This document shows positions 1 to 5,123 of a DNA stretch of 7,052 nucleotides, piece by piece. Every line of letters starts with the position of its first letter. Positions within the stretch are counted from its first letter, which is position 1. Below the pieces are notes generated by a model. The model worked only from the letters and a program-made list of their open reading frames with translations. It had not been told where the DNA came from and did not search any database. The DNA lies in contig DCKY01000004.1 in the NCBI GenBank assembly GCA_002320775.1, positions 2,497-9,548 of the forward strand, read 5' to 3'. Source of the DNA: Planctomycetes bacterium UBA1662 (GTDB taxonomy: Bacteria; Planctomycetota; UBA8108). The translations under genes and the position numbers were made by a program.

Positions 1-45
1 GAGCCGGAGCCGGAACCGGAACCCGAGCCCGAGCCGGGTATTTAA
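1..45 (+). CDS. 3' end of a gene with a Glu-Pro repeat tail (partial)
   Basis: Reading from base 1 in frame 1 gives six consecutive Glu-Pro dipeptides, then Gly-Ile and a TAA stop at 43-45. The repeat uses mixed codons (gag/gaa with ccg/ccc), which suggests selection on the protein rather than simple DNA slippage. Acidic proline-rich tails of this kind are usually extended and unstructured. They occur as periplasmic spacers (TonB-like proteins alternate Glu-Pro and Lys-Pro) and as low-complexity tails of secreted or surface proteins. The start and the functional domain lie outside the window, so no function can be assigned. The reading frame could in principle be fortuitous, because only 14 codons are visible. 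Confidence 0.6.
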   Translation, partial: EPEPEPEPEPEPGI

Positions 46-97
46 AATGTGATTGCTCTGGATTCTCCCGGGGTTGAGTGGGGCCGCGCCTTATATC

Positions 98-252
98 AGG
101 GAGCAGGCGTGGTGCAGGACCTGAGAACCTGCAAGGAACCTCCACGGTGATGAACCCGCGTTTCCAAGGCAGTGGTATTTCCTGCCCATGGACAGCACTG
201 GAGAGTGATTCAGGTGGGGGCCCCCGGTATTTTCCGGGGGCTTCTTTTATTT
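98..252 (+). ncRNA. possible structured RNA or 3' UTR ending in an intrinsic terminator
   Basis: This non-coding stretch holds nested hairpins. Bases 108-112 (cgtgg) pair with 142-146 (ccacg), enclosing 113-118 (tgcagg) paired with 128-133 (cctgca). Bases 170-174 (cagtg) pair with 196-200 (cactg), enclosing 182-184 with 193-195. The 3' end is the strong terminator at 220-252. A TATATC at 92-97 could be a -10 element, but no -35 sits at normal spacing. I compared it by memory with SRP RNA, 6S RNA, RNase P RNA, tmRNA and the TPP and glycine riboswitches and found no convincing match. It may simply be the 3' UTR of the upstream gene. Confidence is low that it is an independent RNA. Confidence 0.2.
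220..252 (+). terminator. Rho-independent terminator
   Basis: An 8-bp perfect GC-rich stem (220-227 pairing with 234-241) encloses the six-base loop tatttt and is followed by a T-rich run, ttcttttattt, at 242-252. It should end transcription entering from the left, either of the Glu-Pro-tailed gene or of a small RNA in 98-252. It also implies that the beta-barrel gene downstream has its own promoter. Confidence 0.85.
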
Positions 253-289
253 GCAGGTAGAAGTTGGGAACTGAGTGGGGGTGGAAACC

Positions 290-318
290 TTGCAAGAGAA
301 TGCTCAGCGACCTATTCT
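290..318 (+). promoter_or_regulatory. candidate sigma-70-type promoter for the beta-barrel gene
   Basis: TTGCAA (290-295) and TATTCT (313-318) are separated by exactly 17 bases and resemble -35 and -10 boxes. The site lies just after the terminator at 220-252, where a new promoter is needed. The predicted start of transcription, about base 325, falls almost on the chosen ATG at 326. That would give a leaderless or very short-leader mRNA, consistent with the lack of a Shine-Dalgarno site. It could be a chance match. Confidence 0.3.
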
Positions 319-325
319 TGGACGA

Positions 326-1417
326 ATGATCAATATAAATAGAACTGTAGAGCCGAGTGTCGGGTTCGGCTTGTTTCGTCGTTTCCTGGTCGTAAGCGTT
401 CAGGCCCTGGTTGTAGCGGTTGTCTGCCTCTGCGCGAGAGCGTACGCCCAGGAGCTTCCTTTAGCTCCGCGTCTCGCCCTCAACTACGGAGCCGGTTTTG
501 ACCCGGCCGCGGCTGTCACTCGCCCGATCCTTTCGCTGGCGGCGTTTGGCGCGCTCCAGGAAGAAGAAGAGGGTGAGGAAGAGGCCGAGCCCCTGTCAAG
601 GGGGACTCTCTTTCAGTGGCGGGTGGAAGGGGGAAATGCCGGCGGCCCCGATTTTGGTGAGCCGCTGGTCACGGACCGTCCTGATTTTACCGAGTCGGCG
701 GTTGCTGTCGGGCGGGGTGTAGTCCAGGTCGAGTTCGGCTATACCTTCACTGAGCGTAAGTCCGATGGAGTGACGGTTCGGACGCAGACGGCCGGCGAGC
801 AGTTGCTGCGGGCCGGTTTCTATGCCGACTGGCTGGAGTTTCGACTGGGGATGGTGCCCGGCGGACTCGATGACTTTGATTTCGCCATTCCTCTCGCTTT
901 TGAACAGATCAAGTCTGGCGGGGTTTCAACATCGACCGCAGGCATTACGGATCTCTACGCTGGCTTCAAGATCGCGCTGTTTCCTCAGGAGGGGAACCTG
1001 CCTGAGATGGCTGTTCTCCCCCAGGTGAACATTCCCACCGGCAGCGCCTCTTTCTCTTCCGACAGGTATGAGCCCGGTGTGAACCTTGTTTACGGCTGGG
1101 CGCTGGATGAATCCGTGTCCATGGCCGGCTCTACCCAGGTGAACCGTCGAATTGACGATGACCGCCGGGGCTATCCCGAGTATGCCCAGTCCTGGGCGCT
1201 GGCTCGCGGCCTCAGCGAAACCGTGACGGCCTTCGCCGAATGGTACGCCTTCTTTCCGAGGGGGAGTGACCTGGCCCAATCCGAACAGTACATCAATGGC
1301 GGGCTGGCCTGGGCTATCACCGATGATTTCCAGCTCGATATCAGGGTTGGTTTTGGGCTGAATGATGAGTCTGACGATTTCTTTATCGGCAGCGGATTCT
1401 CAATTCGCAAGCTGTAG
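326..1417 (+). CDS. outer-membrane beta-barrel protein, MetA-like transporter family
   Basis: The product is 363 aa when read from ATG 326. A GTG at 275 is also in frame, but it lies only 22 bases past a terminator and would add 17 residues with no benefit. Residues 1-41 form a signal peptide: Arg18-Arg19, a hydrophobic core at about 20-37, and a signal peptidase I site after Ala-Tyr-Ala (39-41). An acidic stretch of Glu/Gly/Ala follows at 79-88. Residues 114-124 (LVTDRPDFTES) resemble the hallmark start of barrels in the 'MetA-pathway of phenol degradation' family (Pfam PF13557 type). The rest alternates aromatic and polar residues in short beta-strands with Gly/Asp turns and ends Arg-Lys-Leu. 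By family knowledge this is an outer-membrane channel; many relatives have no proven substrate, so phenol transport should not be assumed. No partner gene for aromatic catabolism is visible. Confidence 0.75.
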   Translation: MININRTVEPSVGFGLFRRFLVVSVQALVVAVVCLCARAYAQELPLAPRLALNYGAGFDPAAAVTRPILSLAAFGALQEEEEGEEEAEPLSRGTLFQWRVEGGNAGGPDFGEPLVTDRPDFTESAVAVGRGVVQVEFGYTFTERKSDGVTVRTQTAGEQLLRAGFYADWLEFRLGMVPGGLDDFDFAIPLAFEQIKSGGVSTSTAGITDLYAGFKIALFPQEGNLPEMAVLPQVNIPTGSASFSSDRYEPGVNLVYGWALDESVSMAGSTQVNRRIDDDRRGYPEYAQSWALARGLSETVTAFAEWYAFFPRGSDLAQSEQYINGGLAWAITDDFQLDIRVGFGLNDESDDFFIGSGFSIRKL

Positions 1418-1418
1418 A

Positions 1419-1442
1419 CCCTCTTTCGCAAGCTGAAGGGGG
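1419..1442 (+). other. hairpin just after the beta-barrel stop codon
   Basis: Bases 1419-1425 (ccctctt) pair with 1436-1442 (aaggggg), including one G-T wobble, around a ten-base loop. No T-run follows, so it is not a classic intrinsic terminator. It could be an mRNA 3'-end structure or a chance fold between the barrel gene and the first zinc-ribbon gene. Confidence 0.3.
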
Positions 1443-1455
1443 ACGTTGAGAGGGC

Positions 1456-1461
1456 GGGAGG
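1456..1461 (+). promoter_or_regulatory. ribosome binding site supporting the TTG start at 1469
   Basis: GGGAGG lies seven bases upstream of TTG 1469. It is one of the few good Shine-Dalgarno sequences in the window. It supports a non-ATG start that is independently backed by alignment of the encoded N-terminus with the two downstream paralogues. Confidence 0.6.
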
Positions 1462-1468
1462 CTGGATC

Positions 1469-1936
1469 TTGAGGCGCAATCCATTCAAGCCTGATGACGG
1501 AGCCCCCTGGTGTCACAAGTGCCGGGCCCACACCCCCTGTTATGTTTACCAGATACTACAATTTGCCGGGGAGCCGGTGAGGAACGAGTACTACTGCAGG
1601 GTCTGTAAAGAACAGATAATGAGGCGCGTGGGCTGGCGGGTGGCGAATACCCTCGCCTGTATGCTAGCCATCTGCATAGGGCTCGCGGTTATGCTGGTGT
1701 ACTTCTTGTCGGAAGACACCAGGGCTCAGCAAGATATGCTGTTTTATGGATTGCCGGCGGTGGCCATCGCCTGCTGGCCGGCGGTTATTTGCGGTCTTCG
1801 TCTGCGGGCCCTGAGACGTTGGAAGAAACAGTACAGTTCTAAAACCGAGGAGGAGCTCGACGAGCTGGGCAAGATCTATTCACGCTCGGTTGTGCCCTAT
1901 GCCGGGGAGGACCCCGAAGCGCATGATAGTTTCTAA
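1469..1936 (+). CDS. zinc-ribbon membrane protein, short paralogue (copy 1)
   Basis: The product is 155 aa from a TTG codon with a good ribosome site. I do not recognise a named family. The N-terminus reads N-P-F-K-P-D then Trp14-Cys15-x2-Cys18-Arg-Ala-His-Thr; with Cys43-x2-Cys46 this makes a four-Cys zinc ribbon. There is no signal peptide, so the ribbon is probably cytoplasmic. Two hydrophobic helices follow at about 59-79 and 90-110, then a charged tail with Lys-Thr-Glu-Glu-Glu-Leu that matches the tail of the two downstream paralogues. Unlike them, it stops before the lysine-rich linker and the C-terminal hydrophobic region. It may share a transcript with the barrel gene 51 bases upstream, but that is unproven. 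Possible roles include a membrane-anchored nucleic-acid or protein-binding module. No catalytic residues are visible. Confidence 0.75.
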   Translation: MRRNPFKPDDGAPWCHKCRAHTPCYVYQILQFAGEPVRNEYYCRVCKEQIMRRVGWRVANTLACMLAICIGLAVMLVYFLSEDTRAQQDMLFYGLPAVAIACWPAVICGLRLRALRRWKKQYSSKTEEELDELGKIYSRSVVPYAGEDPEAHDSF

Positions 1937-1958
1937 TTTCCGCTTCGCTTCGCGGAAA
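1937..1958 (+). other. perfect hairpin directly after the stop of copy 1
   Basis: Bases 1937-1943 (tttccgc) pair perfectly with 1952-1958 (gcggaaa) around an eight-base loop, starting at the first base after the stop codon. No T-run follows on the plus strand, so it is more likely a Rho-dependent end or mRNA-stabilising structure than a strong intrinsic terminator. The following bases up to 2159 contain no convincing gene, promoter or clear ribosome site; a small cggg/cccg hairpin at 2041-2054 is the only other structure I noticed. Confidence 0.4.
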
Positions 1959-2159
1959 GCTCCAGGCTGGCTGTGGCTTGTTCTTCCAGGCAATTCAACG
2001 GCACTGTAGTCTGGCGGGCTCAGAATGTCGCCAGGTGTACCGGGCTTTTACCCGTAGGAATGGGAGGGAAGGCTGCTTGCCGCGGGAGCTTATCACAACG
2101 AGCGCCAGTCGATGAGGTAGCCGGAGCGAGCCTTCTCTGCTATCCATTTCAAGAACCGC

Positions 2160-2798
2160 ATGGAACACAATCCCCTCAAGCCCGATGAGAAGCGCCCCTG
2201 GTGCAAAAAATGCCGCGCCCACACCTCATGTGCGCAGGGCCAACACGGCGTGGTTGGCTATCGGATCCTGAAGTGCGATCGGTGTGAAGGGGAGATGCTG
2301 AAAAACGCCTACGGAATGACTCATTCCTCCCGGCTTGGCTGTATCGTTCCGGCCTTGCGGGTACTCGGTGTGCTCCTGTTGATTGCCGGCGTCCTGCTGT
2401 TTGTCAGATCCGCGGCCGCAGGAGCTTATATTATTGCCATCTTCTTTCTGGCCTTCGGGGCGGGTTGCGTTCTCATGGCGTTCTGGCTGTCCAGGCTGCG
2501 GGTAAGCTGGGTGGCCTGGGTAAAGGAGCAGGGTAGGAAAACTGATGAAGAGCTTGAAGAAGAGGCGAAGCGGTGGCCTCGGAATCTTCCGCCGCAGAAG
2601 AAGAAAAAGAAAAAAAAGCGGCGCTACAAATCCAAAAGCAAGCAGGTGAGGCAGAACATCATCGTGGGCGCGATCCTGGCCGCCGCCGGGCAATGGTGGC
2701 TGACATCGGTGGGAGTCGAGGAGCCCTGGTGTTATGCTCCGGGTGTCCCGCTCGGTATCTACATTCTGTTCGTCTATAACTTCACCACGATGGAATAG
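2160..2798 (+). CDS. zinc-ribbon membrane protein with lysine-rich linker (copy 2)
   Basis: The product is 212 aa. The family is not recognised. Cys15-x2-Cys18 (in Pro-Trp-Cys-Lys-Lys-Cys) and Cys39-x2-Cys42 form a zinc ribbon. A helper motif, Thr-His-Ser-Ser-Arg-Leu-Gly-Cys, precedes two transmembrane helices at about 63-83 and 89-110. A charged segment (Lys-Thr-Asp-Glu-Glu-Leu-Glu) leads to a run of seven Lys followed by Arg-Arg and more Lys/Ser. A last hydrophobic part at about 167-207 may be one re-entrant or two short helices and ends Thr-Thr-Met-Glu. ATG 2160 is chosen because it aligns exactly with copy 3; no good Shine-Dalgarno site precedes it. The lysine run follows two helices that would return the chain to the cytoplasm, so it would face cytoplasm and could bind lipid head groups or nucleic acid. 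That role is inference. Confidence 0.8.
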   Translation: MEHNPLKPDEKRPWCKKCRAHTSCAQGQHGVVGYRILKCDRCEGEMLKNAYGMTHSSRLGCIVPALRVLGVLLLIAGVLLFVRSAAAGAYIIAIFFLAFGAGCVLMAFWLSRLRVSWVAWVKEQGRKTDEELEEEAKRWPRNLPPQKKKKKKKRRYKSKSKQVRQNIIVGAILAAAGQWWLTSVGVEEPWCYAPGVPLGIYILFVYNFTTME

Positions 2799-2818
2799 TC
2801 GGCGTGACCAGGCTCCGT

Positions 2819-3472
2819 ATGAAACACAATCCCCTCAAGCCCGATGAGAAGCTCCCCTGGTGTAGAAAGTGCCGCGCACATACCTCATGGTCATGGTATG
2901 GGCAGGGTGACGATGGGATTCCGAGGTGCGACCGGTGTGAAGGCGAGATGCTGATCAACGTCGCCAGCATGACTCATTCCTCCCGGCTTGGCTGTGGCGT
3001 TCGGGGCTGGCCGGTACTCGGTATGCTTCTGATTTTTATAGGCTGCGCCATCTTCGCAGGGCCCCCGGGGACGGATAGCCCTGACTCGGAAGACCCTTAC
3101 AGGCCATTTGTCGCCATCTTCTTTTGGGTTTGCGGAGCGGGTTGCTTTGCTATGTTGGTCATGCTGTACAGGCTGCGGAGAAGCTGGAGAGCCTGGGTGA
3201 AGGAGCAGGGCGGGAAAACCGATGAAGAGCTTGAAGAGGAGGCGAAGCAGTGGCATCGGAATCCTGCGGCGAAGAAGAAAAAGAAAAAAAAGCGGCGCTT
3301 CAAATCCAAAAGCAAGCAGGTGAGGCAGAACATCATCGTGGGCGCGATCCTGGCCGCCGCCGGGCAATGGTGGCTGAAATCCGTGGGAGTCGAGGATCCC
3401 TGGTCTTACGCTCCGGGTGTCCCGCTCGGTATCTACATTCTGTTCGTCTATAACTTCACCACGATGGAATAG
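2819..3472 (+). CDS. zinc-ribbon membrane protein with lysine-rich linker (copy 3)
   Basis: The product is 217 aa from ATG 2819, which matches the start of copy 2; a GTG at 2804 is in frame but lies in the sequence duplicated from the copy 2 end, so it is disfavoured. The zinc ribbon uses Cys15-x2-Cys18 and Cys37-x2-Cys40. Transmembrane helices lie at about 63-80 and 97-117. Between them is an acidic Pro/Asp/Ser loop (81-96) absent from copy 2. The tail has Lys-Thr-Asp-Glu-Glu-Leu, seven Lys at 152-158, then a hydrophobic C-terminus nearly identical to copy 2. It starts 20 bases after the copy 2 stop, so the two are probably co-transcribed. Copy 2's Cys24 is Trp here, so that Cys is not needed for the ribbon. 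Function is unknown. Confidence 0.8.
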   Translation: MKHNPLKPDEKLPWCRKCRAHTSWSWYGQGDDGIPRCDRCEGEMLINVASMTHSSRLGCGVRGWPVLGMLLIFIGCAIFAGPPGTDSPDSEDPYRPFVAIFFWVCGAGCFAMLVMLYRLRRSWRAWVKEQGGKTDEELEEEAKQWHRNPAAKKKKKKKRRFKSKSKQVRQNIIVGAILAAAGQWWLKSVGVEDPWSYAPGVPLGIYILFVYNFTTME

Positions 3473-3610
3473 TCGGCGTGACCAAACGCGGATGATGGGC
3501 GGGGGAGAGGCCCGTAGCCTGCTCATCGCCCGGCCGGTTGATTGATTCTTTCATGCCGTCGCCCCCTGCTGTACTCTGGTGAGACAGGGTCGATCAAATT
3601 TACGGGTCAA

Positions 3611-3616
3611 GGGAGG
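3611..3616 (+). promoter_or_regulatory. ribosome binding site that fixes the start at 3627
   Basis: GGGAGG followed by T lies ten bases before ATG 3627. It favours this codon over the in-frame GTG at 3579, which has no such site and would place 16 extra residues, several charged, ahead of a normal signal peptide. Confidence 0.65.
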
Positions 3617-3626
3617 TAGGTGTGTC

Positions 3627-5105
3627 ATGCGCAGGCTTTCGCTGGTTATCGTTTTCCCCCTTCTGCTTGCTGTTCTGTCGCCGCTGCACGCCGACCTGGT
3701 GGCTTACTGGCCGCTGGATGACTCAGGCGAGGACATCGTCGGAGGTTTCGATGGCCTTGAGACCGGCGGGGTCACCTATGGCGCTATTGGCGCGAACGAC
3801 AACACCGACGGCGCGGCAAGCTTCCAGAACGGCGCGATCAGTGTCGTCTTCGCTCCGGAGCTCAATCCCGAGAGCTTCACGATTACCCTCTGGGCGAGAC
3901 CGGTCGGCGGCGGCGGGCACCGATCGCCCATCACCAGCCGCTACGATGGCATCGTCGCGGGCGGCGGGAACCTCGACGGGTTCATGATCTACAACAATCC
4001 CGCCAACATATGGCAATTCTGGACGGGGGATGGCGAGAGCGCTATGGACGGCTGGGATTCGTTGCAGGGACTTCCTGTTGAAGAGGGAGAATGGCAGCAC
4101 CTGGCCATCTCGTTCGACGCCGAGACCCAGGAGAAGAACTTCTATATCAACGGCATGCTGGAGGCCAGCTCTACGGACCAGGGCTACGCGCCGGTTACTG
4201 ATGTGTCCCGGGCGCTTCACATCGGAGGGGGTGGGGACATGGGCGACCAGTACCGATGGGCGGGAGAGCTCGATGACGTGGGACTCTGGGACGAGGTCCT
4301 GACCGAGGATGACATCTTCGCTATCCTGGATGATGGGGTGGGGTCGTTCGAGGGCAAGGGTCCGCCGCCCTGCCCGGTAGAGGGCGATCCGGATTACGCC
4401 GACACCCATTGCACCGGCGTGGAGGTGGAGGCTACCGGGAGCCGTTTCGGCCCATCTCATTACCTGAGCATTACAGCCGAGGATGATAGCGGCGACAATC
4501 CGATGGTGACCATCACGGTTGCCGCAGAGGGTGGCGAACCGCTCGTCATCGGCCCCCGGGCGCCGGGAAGGGTCGGTATCGTCCTTCGGGATGAGGGTGT
4601 GTACCACGTGACGGTGTCGGCGGATGACTCCCGGCGTTGCGATGACGCGGCGGAGGACAGTGTCTGCCGGACGGTCATTGGGCTGGGTGTGGAGATAACG
4701 CCTGAGGATTGCGGCAACGGCGAAGACGATGATCTCGACGGCTCCATCGATTGCGCGGATTCCGATTGTTCCGACGCGGCCGCTTGCCAGGAGCCGGCCG
4801 GCGAGCGTTTTGTGCGTGGAGATGCGAACTCCGATGGAGCGATCAACCTGACGGATGGGGTTGTGCCGCTGCTTTACCTGTTCTCTGGCGGGGCTGAGCC
4901 GGCGTGTATGGATTCCGCCGATGCGAACGATACCGGGAATATCGAGATCACCGATGCCATCATCCTCTTCAGCTGGCTGTTTACGGGCGGAGTCGTCCCG
5001 CAGCCGCCTTCTCCAACAAGCCCGGGCTACCCGGGCAGCGATTGCGGGGAAGACACTACAGAGGATGCGATGGGCTGCGCTCGGAGCTCGCCCGTCTGCG
5101 AGTGA
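3627..5105 (+). CDS. secreted LamG / MopE-like / dockerin-like multidomain protein
   Basis: The product is 492 aa. Residues 1-22 are a signal peptide (Arg2-Arg3, hydrophobic core, cleavage after Leu-His-Ala). Residues 23 to about 238 look like a LamG / concanavalin-A-like jelly roll: it opens with VAYWPLDD, contains FTITLWARP and EGEWQHLAISFD, and closes with GELDDVGLWDEVLTEDDI. Such domains bind glycans or proteins. Residues about 247-360 are a Cys-containing, probably Ig-like region. Residues 361-387 (Asp-Cys-Gly-Asn-Gly-Glu-Asp-Asp-Asp and further Asp/Cys) resemble the MopE-type metal-binding motif. Residues 395-491 are a dockerin-like module with two EF-hand-type loops, ligands Asp399/Asn401/Asp403/Asp410 and Asp432/Asn434/Thr436/Asp443. 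Cys427, 473, 484 and 491 may form disulfides. No sortase, PEP-CTERM or type IX anchor is seen. No catalytic domain is visible, so this is probably an adhesive or scaffold-type surface protein. Confidence 0.8.
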   Translation: MRRLSLVIVFPLLLAVLSPLHADLVAYWPLDDSGEDIVGGFDGLETGGVTYGAIGANDNTDGAASFQNGAISVVFAPELNPESFTITLWARPVGGGGHRSPITSRYDGIVAGGGNLDGFMIYNNPANIWQFWTGDGESAMDGWDSLQGLPVEEGEWQHLAISFDAETQEKNFYINGMLEASSTDQGYAPVTDVSRALHIGGGGDMGDQYRWAGELDDVGLWDEVLTEDDIFAILDDGVGSFEGKGPPPCPVEGDPDYADTHCTGVEVEATGSRFGPSHYLSITAEDDSGDNPMVTITVAAEGGEPLVIGPRAPGRVGIVLRDEGVYHVTVSADDSRRCDDAAEDSVCRTVIGLGVEITPEDCGNGEDDDLDGSIDCADSDCSDAAACQEPAGERFVRGDANSDGAINLTDGVVPLLYLFSGGAEPACMDSADANDTGNIEITDAIILFSWLFTGGVVPQPPSPTSPGYPGSDCGEDTTEDAMGCARSSPVCE

Positions 5106-5122
5106 GGCTCTTGTCTCCACTC
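5100..5122. other. imperfect hairpin between convergent genes
   Basis: Bases 5100-5104 (gagtg) pair with 5118-5122 (cactc), with a weaker inner extension. The hairpin overlaps the stop codon of the LamG gene and ends two bases before the stop of the convergent lipoprotein gene. It could serve both strands as a shared transcript end, but there is no T-run on either side, so the call is tentative. Confidence 0.25.
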
Positions 5123-5123
5123 A

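Larger units (their letters stand above)
2160..3484 (+). repeat. tandem duplication of the zinc-ribbon gene (copies 2 and 3)
   Basis: The two genes are direct repeats. The right-hand parts, 2598-2810 and 3272-3484, align without gaps over 213 bases at an offset of 674 with six mismatches by my hand count. The match runs through the stop codon and 12 bases beyond it (ending gtgacca), then stops abruptly. The left boundary is close to the start codons, where the first coding bases are again nearly identical. The middle, encoding the two membrane helices, is far more divergent and includes small insertions. Confidence 0.9.

Noticed and set aside
113..146. TPP-riboswitch-like CTGAGA
   Set aside because: The other conserved TPP elements are missing, and the downstream gene is a beta-barrel behind a terminator with its own possible promoter.
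78..260. 60-codon plus-strand frame in the leader region
   Set aside because: It runs straight through the intrinsic terminator at 220-252, has no recognisable motif and has unlikely composition.
326..1417. Phenol or aromatic-compound uptake role for the barrel
   Set aside because: The family name is historical; no catabolic genes are in the window and the substrate cannot be read from the sequence.
2891..3526. Minus-strand open frame opposite zinc-ribbon copy 3, and a similar one (2226-2693) opposite copy 2
   Set aside because: They resemble each other only because the plus-strand genes are duplicates. They are Pro/Phe/Leu-rich antisense readings of the lysine tract and helices, with no supporting features.
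3485..3626. Promoter for the LamG gene (tandem TTGATT at 3538-3547 with TACTCT at 3572-3577)
   Set aside because: The spacing of 24 or 28 bases is too long for a sigma-70 promoter, and the closer -35 alternative matches poorly.
3723..5120. Long open frame on the minus strand (465 codons) opposite the LamG/dockerin gene
   Set aside because: The plus-strand frame has a signal peptide, recognisable LamG, MopE-like and dockerin-like segments and a ribosome site. The minus frame shows no domain, and long antisense frames are expected opposite GC-rich genes.
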